Positions 36,507 to 45,148 of a stretch of DNA of 64,000 nucleotides are shown here, piece by piece. The notes below the pieces were generated by a model. That model did no database searches and had not been told where the DNA came from. It saw only the letters and a program-made list of their open reading frames with translations. Made by a program: the position numbers and the translations under genes. The stretch lies in the NCBI GenBank assembly GCA_946221915.1, contig CAMIKG010000010.1:42502-106501 (forward strand), given 5' to 3'. This DNA comes from an uncultured Erwinia sp. (GTDB lineage: Bacteria > Pseudomonadota > Gammaproteobacteria > Enterobacterales > Enterobacteriaceae). The first letter of the stretch is position 1, and every line of letters starts with the position of its first letter.

Positions 36507-37318
36507 TATGCAGCCTTAATAATATAGTTAAAAGCAACATTTCGGGGTCTGACTGCGTAATTCGTTTGCCCTATGCTTCCATTCATCGTAGTAGCAAGCT
36601 GTGCCCAATTGGGATTTGCAATATATGAAGAATCCGGATTGAGAATGGAATTGAATACAGATCCATTCGCATTTCCTGCATAATATCCAACAGAAGAGGC
36701 ATCCTGGGGTGACAAAAGCTTTCGCCCACTATCAACACCACGCCCATCATCCCACCCCCGAATAAACTCTCCGCGCATATCCGGCAAAACCAGCGAGGGA
36801 TATGCAGCAGCCAGCTTCGGATAAGCCGCAGCACTAAAAGACGCCCCATTACACTTCAGCCACCCGCTGGGCGGCGTAGCGGAAAAATAAGGCACCGGAA
36901 CACCCACCGGAATCAACGATCCATCACCAATCCCCAGATAAGCTAAAACCTCGGCCACCGTCGCTTTACTAATGATATTACGCCCCACCGCCGTCAGCGG
37001 TGTCACAGCCAGTGTTTTTGCTGCGGTAAAGTAAGCCAGTCGATCTGCTGCGCCGGTGAGTCCGGCAAAGGCGCTTAAATTATCATTCAGCGGCTGCAGC
37101 AACGCTTTCAGCGCCGCCAGCACCTGCCCATTACTCCCTTTAACCGGCGCAATCCCCGCGCCTTCAATTACCGAGCACAGCTCCTCCTGAACCGCATCAA
37201 AAAAATCCTCATCCAGCGCCGTCGGCAGGCGGCCGGTCTGCGGATTACCGCCAGTAAAACCATTCTTCCCCGCGCCAAATTTATCGGCCTGCGCGGTATC
37301 AGTATCAATACGATGCAT
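36506..37318 (-). CDS. Tail fibre with collar domain
   Basis: 270 aa from ATG 37318 (GGAGT upstream); the longer open frame lies inside the gp48 gene. The N-terminal anchor matches the second fibre. A tail-collar region follows (PVPYFSATPPSGWLKCNGASF, YPSLVLPDMRGEFIRGWDDGRG) and a C-terminal RPRNVAFNYIIKA strand typical of P2/Mu-type fibres. The last 250 bp are AT-rich while the first part is GC-rich, marking a mosaic junction near 36740. It determines host range with the Tfa protein encoded next. Confidence 0.85.
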   Translation of the reverse strand: MHRIDTDTAQADKFGAGKNGFTGGNPQTGRLPTALDEDFFDAVQEELCSVIEGAGIAPVKGSNGQVLAALKALLQPLNDNLSAFAGLTGAADRLAYFTAAKTLAVTPLTAVGRNIISKATVAEVLAYLGIGDGSLIPVGVPVPYFSATPPSGWLKCNGASFSAAAYPKLAAAYPSLVLPDMRGEFIRGWDDGRGVDSGRKLLSPQDASSVGYYAGNANGSVFNSILNPDSSYIANPNWAQLATTMNGSIGQTNYAVRPRNVAFNYIIKAA

Positions 37319-37320
37319 AG

Positions 37321-37902
37321 TTACTCCGTATACAGGAAAATCACATAGGTGTGCGACGGCGCCAGCTTCATCAGCACGCACTCCACCACCGTATCGCCCC
37401 AGGATCGCAGCGAAGAGGTGCAGTAGTCGGTGCAGACCATATTGCTGATTTGCGCGGATGTCGGAATGTTGACGCGCCAGAAATAGCGCCATTCGTCACT
37501 GAAACCGGAATCGGTACAGCGCGAGGTGCAGCGAAAGCGGCTTTTACCGTAGCGGGTGATGGTGGCGTCCTGATAACCCAGCGCACGCAACTGCGCGTAG
37601 TAGAACGCCTCATTGATGCCGCCCGCCAGGTTGATTTTGCTGTCCAGCCGCTGGCGCCGTTCGGCCAGCGTTTGCGTGCCGGCTGGCACACAGCTATCGG
37701 GCAAACCGCTAATCGTCTCATAGCGGCTAATCAGCTCAGTGACGGTGCGGGCATCAATCTCCTCCATCAAATCATCCGCACGGCCATGCACGCGCTGCAG
37801 CGATGGCGCCAGCCCGAGCAGCAGCGGGTCGCTGGCGTCCCATGCCGGGCCGCGCGGCAGCAGCGCGCCAAGCATCTGCTGATACTGTGCGGTTAAGTCC
37901 AT
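37321..37902 (-). CDS. Baseplate/tail protein gp48 (DUF2313, YmfQ family)
   Basis: 193 aa. The N-terminus MDLTAQYQQMLGALLPRGPAW and the DLMEEIDARTVTELISRYETISGLPD segment are the YmfQ/Mu gp48 pattern. It is a baseplate wedge component that sits between gp47 and the fibre. It overlaps gp47 by 10 bp and ends 2 bp before the fibre start. The C-terminal half is Cys-rich (RCTSRCTD, CTDYCTS), as in other members. Confidence 0.88.
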   Translation of the reverse strand: MDLTAQYQQMLGALLPRGPAWDASDPLLLGLAPSLQRVHGRADDLMEEIDARTVTELISRYETISGLPDSCVPAGTQTLAERRQRLDSKINLAGGINEAFYYAQLRALGYQDATITRYGKSRFRCTSRCTDSGFSDEWRYFWRVNIPTSAQISNMVCTDYCTSSLRSWGDTVVECVLMKLAPSHTYVIFLYTE

Positions 37903-38960
37903 AAAAACTCTCCCACCACGCCAATCTCCGCTTTCTCAATATCGATATCCGCCGTTGGGCTAATCAGCTGATGGCTGTACTCACCGGCGGCGATACTGAT
38001 CGCCTCACTGATACGTGACGGCGTCAGGCTGCCCTGCGGCACGCCGTCGCGCAGCATCATGGCGCGAATCTCCGCCATCACCGCATAACGCACCGCTTCG
38101 GTGTCCGGCGTTAAGCGGATATGGAAATCCACCACTTTCGGCATCGGCGCAAAGACATAGACATCCGCGCCCGCCACCGGGGCCAGCGGTTCAATAGCGT
38201 TCTGCACCGCGCTTACCGTGGCGTCATCGGGAACTGGGTTGATCAGATCGCTGTTGGCGACCATCACCCCTACCGTGCCCGACCCCATCCAGTGGCGATA
38301 CGTCCAGGCTCGGGTCACGCCCGCCACTTCCTTCGCCCAGACAATATAATCGCTGTCCGCACCGCCCTGCGGCGTCCAGTACCAGCGTTCAATAATGCGG
38401 GCGCGCCAGGCCTCCAGCGCTTCCTGATCCGCGCCGCCCTGAATGCTGTCTGCCTGCGCGGCGGAACTGAGTCCGGTCACCGGACTCACCAGCCGCAGCG
38501 TCGCGCCATCATCCAGGTTGCCGCTGACGCCCGCCACCTGACAGCTCACCGGCGCACGCAGCACCCCGCCGCTGGAGGTCGCAGCCGCCGTGGTGGTATA
38601 GGTGACCTGCTCATCGGTTTGCAGCACCACGCCGGAGGCCAGCGTCAGGCCATTGGTCACCCCTTCCCAGCGCGCATAGCCGCTGGCATTGCTGGCGCTT
38701 TTACGTGCGCAGCGCTTCATATTGCCGTGGCGCAGCAGCCACTCTTCATCCGCCTGATCCGGCAACAGGTTGCGTGCCAGATAATCGAGATAGCCATACA
38801 CCGTATGGACCGCCGCCGCCTGCACCCGCGCATACACTTCCGCATCGGTACGCCGCAGTTCCGCCAGTGTGGAGTCGGCGTTCAGGCGCGTCAAAATATC
38901 GCTGCGTACGGTGGTAATCAGCTGCGGGAGTGTCGGGCGGGAAAATCCGCTGTCAGCCAT
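37893..38960 (-). CDS. Baseplate J-like protein (Mu gp47)
   Basis: 355 aa. ATG 38960 gives MADSGFSRPTLPQLITTVRSD, the usual start; a longer frame from 38981 would run into gp46. The body (LPDQADEEWLLRHG, LASGVVLQTDEQVTYTT, GGADQEALEAWRARIIERW) is diagnostic of baseplate J/gp47 wedge proteins. It overlaps the gp46 stop by 8 bp. Confidence 0.92.
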   Translation of the reverse strand: MADSGFSRPTLPQLITTVRSDILTRLNADSTLAELRRTDAEVYARVQAAAVHTVYGYLDYLARNLLPDQADEEWLLRHGNMKRCARKSASNASGYARWEGVTNGLTLASGVVLQTDEQVTYTTTAAATSSGGVLRAPVSCQVAGVSGNLDDGATLRLVSPVTGLSSAAQADSIQGGADQEALEAWRARIIERWYWTPQGGADSDYIVWAKEVAGVTRAWTYRHWMGSGTVGVMVANSDLINPVPDDATVSAVQNAIEPLAPVAGADVYVFAPMPKVVDFHIRLTPDTEAVRYAVMAEIRAMMLRDGVPQGSLTPSRISEAISIAAGEYSHQLISPTADIDIEKAEIGVVGEFLWT

Positions 38961-39366
38961 TGAGTTCACTCCATAGATCATCGAACGAGATTGTCAGCTG
39001 CGTGCCGTCGCGTTTACTGATCGTCACGGACGCAGTCATTGAATGGATACCGGCGCGCGCGGCCGTCACGTCGACCCGCGCCGCCACACCGTCATCGGTC
39101 AGCCACTTCAGGCTCTCCGCAAGATATTCACGCGCTTTCAGCGGCGTTTTATTGCTGAGTTTCTGCCGCTTCAGCAGGTAGAGACGCGAACCGATACGGT
39201 CGTTTTGCACCGTGGGATAGCTGTCGCCCCACCAGCCATGATCCTCTTCCGGTGCATCATCGGCTGCGGCGCGTCGCCAGCTGAACAGGGAAATCAGCAC
39301 CGCGCGGGTGAGCGGATCGGTGGGCCAGTAGCTGGCCTGCTGTACGCCATTGACGTTAATGATCAT
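38953..39366 (-). CDS. Phage GP46-family baseplate protein
   Basis: 137 aa with the GP46 signature (AVLISLFSWRRAAADD, WWGDSYP, GSRLYLLKRQKLSNKT, AREYLAESLKWLTDDGVA). It resembles T4 gp25-type baseplate wedge subunits that start sheath assembly. It overlaps its neighbours on both sides (ATGA with gp45). Confidence 0.92.
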   Translation of the reverse strand: MIINVNGVQQASYWPTDPLTRAVLISLFSWRRAAADDAPEEDHGWWGDSYPTVQNDRIGSRLYLLKRQKLSNKTPLKAREYLAESLKWLTDDGVAARVDVTAARAGIHSMTASVTISKRDGTQLTISFDDLWSELNG

Positions 39367-39911
39367 GCTGCCCCCATCTGTTGCGCGGCTTTGTCGGTGG
39401 TACCGCCGCCGTCGCCATTCTCTTTATGGTTATGGCTGTTGTAGATAGAACGCACCGCCGTGATGGTGCTGGTTTTGTCACTGATTTCACCGTCGGGGAC
39501 TTCCAGCAGCGGCGTATGAAAGGTGGCTTTCTCCGTCGCGTTAACGATGAATTGCCGCGTGTTGATCACAATCTGGTTGCCGCGCTGCAGGACGATACTG
39601 TCCCCTTCATCGGAGTAGATCGCCACTTCGCCTGCGCTCAGTCCTTTGATGCGGTAGCGGCGGTCAGCGACCACCAGCACCACGCCGTGAGAGCGGTCGC
39701 CATCGAAATAGGCGGCGACCGCTTCCGCACCAGCCAGTGGCGCAGAGGTAAAACCATAGGGCTCCAGATGTTCAATATCGCTTTTGCCCTCTTCACCCGG
39801 CATCGCAATCTGCAGCATCTGGCATTTCGTCGCCGTATTCAGGCCGCGCAATACCGCGCGCGCCAGCAGGTTCGACAGGCTGCGGCCGAGGGATGAAAAT
39901 GGATTGGCCAT
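39363..39911 (-). CDS. Baseplate assembly protein V / spike (Mu gp45)
   Basis: 182 aa. An OB-fold region (MLQIAMPGEEGKSDIEHLEPYGF, AVAAYFDGDRSHGVVLVVADRRYRI) is followed by a beta-helical tip ending SHNHKENGDGGGT. His residues at this tip bind iron in the puncturing spike of Mu and P2. It provides the membrane-piercing tip. Confidence 0.9.
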   Translation of the reverse strand: MANPFSSLGRSLSNLLARAVLRGLNTATKCQMLQIAMPGEEGKSDIEHLEPYGFTSAPLAGAEAVAAYFDGDRSHGVVLVVADRRYRIKGLSAGEVAIYSDEGDSIVLQRGNQIVINTRQFIVNATEKATFHTPLLEVPDGEISDKTSTITAVRSIYNSHNHKENGDGGGTTDKAAQQMGAA

Positions 39912-39928
39912 CAGAACGATTCCTTTTG

Positions 39929-40966
39929 TTAACGGTTAACCGCCGCTTCTGGCAGATAGGCAGCGGCAGGCCCGACGCGCAGCTCGGTGATCGTGCCTTT
40001 GTCATCCTGCTGCCAGCTGACTTCGGCAATCACCATTTCCTGGTTGTTGAAGCCCATCACCGGGTCATACACGATCACACGCATATTGGGCTGCCACAGC
40101 GCGCCATTGCCCTGCCGCCAGCCGCGCACAGTGTAAGTGGTCTCGTCAGTGCGTGCGGCACGCTGGCGCATTTCAAACTCGCTGCGGCTGCTGCAGGTGG
40201 CCGTGGTGGCGTTGCCTGACTGACGCAACATCAGCGGGCGATAACGGGTGATTGCGCTGTCGCTGGCCTGACCGCGAATCGCGGTGGTGGTGCTGTCAGC
40301 GAAATCCTGGTCGTTACCCGCACGCATCCCTGTGACCAGGTAGCGGCTGAAGCGATCTTTGACGCTGCGCTGGATATCAGCGGACAGCACGTTCTCACCT
40401 AACACCAGCGCCGTCGTGGCCTTCGCCGCGCCGGGCACGCCAATCACCAGCTCGCCCTGCGGGTTGTCGTACATCAGCACCTGCTGCAGCCCGAGCATTT
40501 TGTTCAGCACCTCCATCACCGTTTCGCCCTGGTCGGCCTGCACGCTCAGCAGTGCGCCAGAGACCGCGCCCGCATCGGTTACCGCGACGCCAAACGGCTT
40601 CGCCAGTTCTGTCGCGATCTGCAGCAGCGAACGGTTGTTGTACTGTGCGGGTGTGGCCGAGCAGTCGATCAGGTCAGCGGTTTTACTGCGCCCGCTGATG
40701 CTCATACTGAGGCTGCTGGCGCTGTAGCTGACCGGCGTGGTTTCCACCCAGCCGGTGATCACCAGATCTTCGCCGATCAATACTTCGACTTTGTCGCCGT
40801 TGCGGATACGGCTGGTTTGCCCTGTCTGCATCTCATCGCCAGGCCAGCTGCGGGTGATCTGCACGGAGAAGTCCCGCGCAATACGATCAATGCCCGCCGC
40901 AATACGCACTGACGTCCAGCCGCCCCACTCGCGGCCATTGACGCGCAGGATTACGCTGTCATTCAT
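39929..40966 (-). CDS. Baseplate hub protein (Mu gp44 / late control D-like)
   Basis: 345 aa. It starts MNDSVILRVNGREWGGWTSVRI and has a contractile-tail hub fold with ITGWVETTPVSYSASSLSMSISGRSKTADLIDCS. It corresponds to Mu gp44, which links the tail tube to the spike. It overlaps the DNA-circularisation-type gene by 4 bp (ATGA). Confidence 0.9.
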   Translation of the reverse strand: MNDSVILRVNGREWGGWTSVRIAAGIDRIARDFSVQITRSWPGDEMQTGQTSRIRNGDKVEVLIGEDLVITGWVETTPVSYSASSLSMSISGRSKTADLIDCSATPAQYNNRSLLQIATELAKPFGVAVTDAGAVSGALLSVQADQGETVMEVLNKMLGLQQVLMYDNPQGELVIGVPGAAKATTALVLGENVLSADIQRSVKDRFSRYLVTGMRAGNDQDFADSTTTAIRGQASDSAITRYRPLMLRQSGNATTATCSSRSEFEMRQRAARTDETTYTVRGWRQGNGALWQPNMRVIVYDPVMGFNNQEMVIAEVSWQQDDKGTITELRVGPAAAYLPEAAVNR

Positions 40967-42315
40967 TGTGCCGGTACCCTCAGGATCTGCACCGGGACAA
41001 AGCCCGGATGATGGATGCCATTACGCACGCTGATATCGCTTTCGCGTGCAGCGGAATCGAACCAGTCCGCCGCCAGCACCAGTGCAGGCAGCACTTCCGG
41101 TGGCGTGCGTTCGATGGTGCGGGAGAGCTGCTCCAGCCGTGCGCTGATATCGCTGTTGAGATCGGTGCGCAGCTGACGCAGCGCGAGGAACAGCGAGTCG
41201 TCGCTGACGCGGGTTAACTCCAGATCGATCGCCGCATTCAGCGTATCGCGTATCTCCGCCAGCTCCTCCCACGCAGGCAGTTCGCCAGCGTCGGTGGAAC
41301 GGGTGGCGCCCGCTGCCGCATCCGGCAGCAGTTCGCTGACGGCGGGATGCTGCGCCTGTGGCGTGCTGTTCAGTGAGCGGCTGGAGGCGGTGGTGCGCAG
41401 CGTTTTCGGCAGCAGCGTGACGGCAGCGGCGGCGGCGGCAATCGCGCTGATGCGAATCGTCTGCGCAATGCTGTTTTGTAGCCGGGTCTGCGCCTGGCTG
41501 GTCGCACTGTCGGTTTTCCATACCCCGCTCGCCGCCAGATCGACGCTGACGCTGACGTGGGCCAGCCCTTTGATTACCGACACCAGCTCGGCGGTATCCC
41601 CCGCCAGCTTTTCTCCGGCACGCCACATGTTTTGCAGACTGGTGACGAACTGCACCGCGCCCGGCGGTAACGGCAGTGACAGCAATACGCCGAGTTCACC
41701 GCGCAGCAACAGGGCAACATGGGTTTGCAGGATGCGCGATGCCGCAGTGATGCCGCTATCGACATACTGAAAGGCTTTAGTAACGCTATCCATCATCTCC
41801 GCCGCCCGGCTCAGCACGCCGTTTTGCGTAAAGTCAGGCAGGCCGTCCAGACTGAATCCGGCGAACACAGAGAACTGCGCTTCTCCCAGCAGCGTGCTGG
41901 AGGTCGCCAGTTTGACACTGGTTGCCAGACCCGCGGTCGGAAACGACAGTTCACCGGCTTCAACAAAGGTAAAACTGACGCGGCACATGCGCCCTTCATC
42001 ACGCGTATGGCTGACACGGACTTCATCGGTGACCGTGACCGTCATTTCGCCGTAATACGGATGCACCAGCGTACCGGGGCCAGGCTTTTCGATCTGTTCA
42101 ATCAGCCGGTTACGCTGGGTAAAAAAGTCATCGCCGATCAGATACGCCTGCACGCTGAAGCGACGCGTGGCGCGCCCAAGGTCTTCCGCCCAGGGTTTAT
42201 CGCGGTTCGGGTATTCGTGTACCTGCACGCGGCGGCCAAGCGTGGCTTCATCCTGATCAACTTTAAACGGGACACCACGGAACGAGGCGTCCTGCAGATT
42301 ATCCATCCAGCTCAT
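40963..42315 (-). CDS. DNA circularisation-family tail protein (Mu gp43)
   Basis: 450 aa. The N-terminal DNA_circ_N domain is clear (MSWMDNLQDASFRGVPFKVD, GRRVQVHEYPNRDKPWAEDLGR, LVHPYYGEMTVTV). Despite the family name, this is a structural baseplate/tail protein in Mu-like phages. The C-terminal half is helical and Ala-rich. A 269-bp gap containing a hairpin repeat separates it from the tape measure gene. Confidence 0.9.
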   Translation of the reverse strand: MSWMDNLQDASFRGVPFKVDQDEATLGRRVQVHEYPNRDKPWAEDLGRATRRFSVQAYLIGDDFFTQRNRLIEQIEKPGPGTLVHPYYGEMTVTVTDEVRVSHTRDEGRMCRVSFTFVEAGELSFPTAGLATSVKLATSSTLLGEAQFSVFAGFSLDGLPDFTQNGVLSRAAEMMDSVTKAFQYVDSGITAASRILQTHVALLLRGELGVLLSLPLPPGAVQFVTSLQNMWRAGEKLAGDTAELVSVIKGLAHVSVSVDLAASGVWKTDSATSQAQTRLQNSIAQTIRISAIAAAAAAVTLLPKTLRTTASSRSLNSTPQAQHPAVSELLPDAAAGATRSTDAGELPAWEELAEIRDTLNAAIDLELTRVSDDSLFLALRQLRTDLNSDISARLEQLSRTIERTPPEVLPALVLAADWFDSAARESDISVRNGIHHPGFVPVQILRVPAQ

Positions 42316-42411
42316 GGTTTACTCCGGGCGTAAAAAAACCCGCCGGAGCGGGTTTATGCGGTCAGTGAATAACATCACGGACATTGGACTGACAACGATG
42401 CACTCATTGCT

Positions 42412-42506
42412 CCTTCCCCTGCTTTGCGGGGGAAGGCTGGGATGGAGGGCAGCATCTGAGTTGCCTGCTCCCCCTCCCTAACCCTCCCCCATTTTATGGG
42501 GGAGGG
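42412..42506. repeat. CCTCCCCC-type hairpin repeat inside the tail operon
   Basis: Two inverted repeats stand side by side: CCTTCCCC/GGGGAAGG (42412-42436) and CCCTCCCCCAT/ATGGGGGAGGG (42482-42506, 11-bp stem). This arrangement is typical of dispersed intergenic repeats in enterobacteria. It lies between the tape measure and gp43 genes within a single operon, where it could tune mRNA stability or processing. No gene is present in 42316-42584. Confidence 0.7.
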
Positions 42507-42584
42507 GATCAGTGTGGTGATGCCAGTGAGAAAGAATACCTGACTCTCTGACCCTGCCATACCGTGTTGCTCGGGTTACCAGCT

Positions 42585-44384
42585 TTAATTCAACAGACTA
42601 TAGCGGGTGTAGCCAACATCATGGTTCACGTTGAGGCCACCTGATGACTGGGTCTCACGTACATTCATGCCAGGCGGTGCACCATTAAAATCAACTGTCA
42701 CGGTTGCTGCCGCCCCCTGTTGCTGAGGCACCGCAAGGTTGTTATAGCCATTGAATGGGCCAGCGCCATAATTGCCCGGACTCCACGTGGGCGCCTTCAT
42801 TTCAAAGCTCTTGTTGCCGCTTCCGCCGGTAAACCAGTCAATGATGGGTTTGATGTCGTCCCACATGCCTTTGAACCAGTCGACAACCGGCCCCCAGTTA
42901 CCCTTGATTATCTCCAGTGGTGACCACGAAAAGACTTTAGCAAACAGTTCCAGACCCGCCTCAAACAGCGGACTGACGAAGTCCCAGATCGACTTGAAGA
43001 CTGCGCTAATGGTTTCCCAGTTGGCGATAATCAATCCTGCACCTAATGCAATCGCGGTAATAATCCTGCCGATCGGCGTCATGAGTGCCAGCCGGCCAAC
43101 TGTCGTCAGCGCATTACCCACATCGAGAACGCTAAGATTAAGCGTACTCAGCCCCATCGCCAATGTGAAAAGCGTGCCGGTCAAAACGGGATTGCGCTCA
43201 GCAAAACCACCAACACGATCGGTGAGCTCTGTGAAGCGGGTCATCACATCTTTGGCGATGTCGGAAAATGAGCCGCCCAGCGCCGCCTGCACCCGCGTGA
43301 TGGCGTCTCCCATGCCATCCCACTTACTGCTTAACGTACCTAATTGTGCTTCCACCCGCTGGTTCAGGCTGGCCTGGCTGTCCATCCCTTGCTGAATCTG
43401 CGCATACCCCGCAGTGCCTTTATTCATCAGCGCAGTCACCAGCTCCAGCGTGCCGCCATCCTGGCCAAACAGGCTTTCAATCACCGACGTCCGCTGTTCA
43501 TCAGACAATTTTTGCAGTTTCTGCAGCTGGCTGAACATATTCTCCGTGCCGCCAAAACCGCCGTTGCCGTCGGTGAAATCCAGCGCCAGCCCAGGCTGCC
43601 GGGCATTTGCCGCCTGCACTTTTTTACTGTCCAGCGCGGATGTCAGCACATTATTCAGTGCCTCACCCGCCGCCTCGCCGCCCATCTGCTTCATCATTAC
43701 CGCAATCGGCGCAAGGCTTTTCGCGGCCGCAAGTCCGTCCTGGTTCACCTTTTTCATCGCCGCGCTGGTCTGGCTGAAAAAGGCCAGCATATCGCCATCA
43801 TCAACCCCCAGCTGTCCGGCTTTCTGCACGGTATCAAACAGTCCCACCATCTGACCCGATGCCGCGCCGGTAGCAGACTGCATTCTGGCGGCGAACTCCG
43901 CCATTTCCGCCGGAGGCTTTTTCAGCTGCACCGCCAGATAAGCGGACGCTTCCGCCATGCCGTTGAGAATGTTTTCTGTCGGTACTCCCTGCCCGATCAG
44001 CGCCTGCATCATATTCTGGAAATCAGCGGTGGTGCCGGGCAGTTTCTTGCCCAGCCCGGCCGCCAGTTCATTGACTTTGGTAAACGATTCGCTAACCTGC
44101 CCGCTGGCGTCCATCATCGCCACTTTCAGCCCGGTCGTCGCCTCTTCCTGCTGCGCAAACACTTTCAGTGAACCGGTCAGTTGCGACGCCAGACCGCCCG
44201 CCATACGGGAACCGCCGTCACCCGCCGCAGTTGGCGCAGTTGCCGCACCGCCGGTACCGGCCCGTGGTGCGGCATCTGCAGTTTTACGCAAACGAAGAAT
44301 GGTTTTTTGCAGCCGCGTCAGCGACTGCGAAAGTTGATCCACACGTTTAATGGTGATCAACGCATTGAGTGCAAACTCAGCCAT
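42585..44384 (-). CDS. Tail tape measure protein (Mu gp42, TP901 type)
   Basis: 599 aa. A helical N-terminus (QLSQSLTRLQKTILRLRKT) leads into the TP901 core (VNELAAGLGKKLPGTTADFQNMM, NILNGMAEASAYLAVQLKKPP). It has two or three hydrophobic stretches near residues 390-460 and a C-terminal Pro/Gly part. It sets tail length and occupies the tube lumen. The modest length implies a short tail. The start overlaps the stop of the frameshifted chaperone extension. Confidence 0.92.
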   Translation of the reverse strand: MAEFALNALITIKRVDQLSQSLTRLQKTILRLRKTADAAPRAGTGGAATAPTAAGDGGSRMAGGLASQLTGSLKVFAQQEEATTGLKVAMMDASGQVSESFTKVNELAAGLGKKLPGTTADFQNMMQALIGQGVPTENILNGMAEASAYLAVQLKKPPAEMAEFAARMQSATGAASGQMVGLFDTVQKAGQLGVDDGDMLAFFSQTSAAMKKVNQDGLAAAKSLAPIAVMMKQMGGEAAGEALNNVLTSALDSKKVQAANARQPGLALDFTDGNGGFGGTENMFSQLQKLQKLSDEQRTSVIESLFGQDGGTLELVTALMNKGTAGYAQIQQGMDSQASLNQRVEAQLGTLSSKWDGMGDAITRVQAALGGSFSDIAKDVMTRFTELTDRVGGFAERNPVLTGTLFTLAMGLSTLNLSVLDVGNALTTVGRLALMTPIGRIITAIALGAGLIIANWETISAVFKSIWDFVSPLFEAGLELFAKVFSWSPLEIIKGNWGPVVDWFKGMWDDIKPIIDWFTGGSGNKSFEMKAPTWSPGNYGAGPFNGYNNLAVPQQQGAAATVTVDFNGAPPGMNVRETQSSGGLNVNHDVGYTRYSLLN

Positions 44385-44538
44385 GTCTCTTCCTTTCCCG
44401 TTCTATACGGTTAGCCTGATCGATAAGCAGTAACAGATTGCTTAGCGGTTCATTGAGGGCTGAAAAAGGATCGATGCGCCAGTAACTGGCGCAATCGAAG
44501 TACAGATTTATGATGCCATCAGCCGTCAGGCCTGCAGG
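44377..44538 (-). CDS. Tail chaperone extension reached by -1 frameshift (gpGT/gp41' analogue)
   Basis: Open frame of 53 codons without its own start, reading ADGIINLYFDCASYWRIDPF then SALNEPLSNLLLLIDQANRI. It is joined to the upstream chaperone by a -1 shift at the T_TTT_TTC heptamer (44538-44544) to give a product of about 139 aa. Its stop lies within the first codons of the tape measure gene. Tail chaperones of lambda, P2 and Mu use exactly this strategy. The open frame and heptamer are read directly; the frameshift itself is inferred. Confidence 0.8.
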   Translation of the reverse strand, partial: PAGLTADGIINLYFDCASYWRIDPFSALNEPLSNLLLLIDQANRIERERKRHG

Positions 44539-44795
44539 AAAAAACCGGCCACCAGCCAGCCAGCGGCGTTAAGATCAGCCGGTGACATCTCATCCACTGA
44601 GCTGAGCGGGATCTTCGCCAGACGCGAAACATATTTCGCCACGATATGCGCCTGCAGCTTGATGGATTCGTCCTGATTCATCTGGTAAGGAAAGCCTAGC
44701 TCACGCACATCGCGGCCCGTAGGGTCAGAAAACTCCAGCACATGGAGTGTTTCGCCATGTGCCGGAATCGGTTTCGATAACGCTAATTCACTCAC
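44526..44795 (-). CDS. Tail assembly chaperone (Mu gp41 / gpE-like)
   Basis: 89 aa (MSELALSKPIPAHGETLHVL, DVRELGFPY, MSPADLNAAGWLVAGFFLQA), matching the phage tail assembly chaperone class of Mu-like tails. It overlaps the tube gene by 4 bp. Just before its stop is the slippery sequence that would create the longer form. Both forms are expected to coat the tape measure during tail assembly and be absent from the final particle. Confidence 0.88.
   Translation of the reverse strand: MSELALSKPIPAHGETLHVLEFSDPTGRDVRELGFPYQMNQDESIKLQAHIVAKYVSRLAKIPLSSVDEMSPADLNAAGWLVAGFFLQA
44538..44544 (-). promoter_or_regulatory. Slippery heptamer for programmed -1 frameshifting
   Basis: The in-frame codons GGT-TTT-TTC of the chaperone gene contain T_TTT_TTC, a perfect X_XXY_YYZ heptamer, 9 bp before the TGA stop. 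A -1 shift enters the 53-codon extension. Confidence 0.8.
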
Positions 44796-45148
44796 TGATA
44801 GAATCCTTCTGTACCGTGGAACTCCAGCTCAACCGTACCCTCTTCGGCGTTGTGGTTCGCCTCACCAGAGAGCCACGCCTCGGCCAGCACATACACCTGG
44901 CCGTTCGCCAGCTCCGAGGTGATGGTCATCTGATCGGATGCAATCAGCTTATCGACCGGGAATCCCTTCGGCACTTTAAAGGTGCCTTTGGTGTACGGGG
45001 CGCGGTGGGTCTCTTTGTAATCCACCGAGCCATCCAGTCCCAGCACGTCTTCACGCACTTTGGTGTTCATCGGCACTTCAATACCGCCTGACAGCGAAAG
45101 CTGCACACCATCCACTTTGATATAACTGGTACCACCGATACGGGCCAT
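44792..45148 (-). CDS. Tail tube protein (Mu gp40)
   Basis: 118 aa (GTSYIKVDGVQLSLSGGIEV, REDVLGLDGSVDYKETHRAPY, VYVLAEAWLSGEANHNAEEGTVELEF) of the Mu-type tail tube family. It forms the inner tube driven through the target envelope. It directly follows the sheath gene with abutting stop and start. Confidence 0.92.
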   Translation of the reverse strand: MARIGGTSYIKVDGVQLSLSGGIEVPMNTKVREDVLGLDGSVDYKETHRAPYTKGTFKVPKGFPVDKLIASDQMTITSELANGQVYVLAEAWLSGEANHNAEEGTVELEFHGTEGFYQ

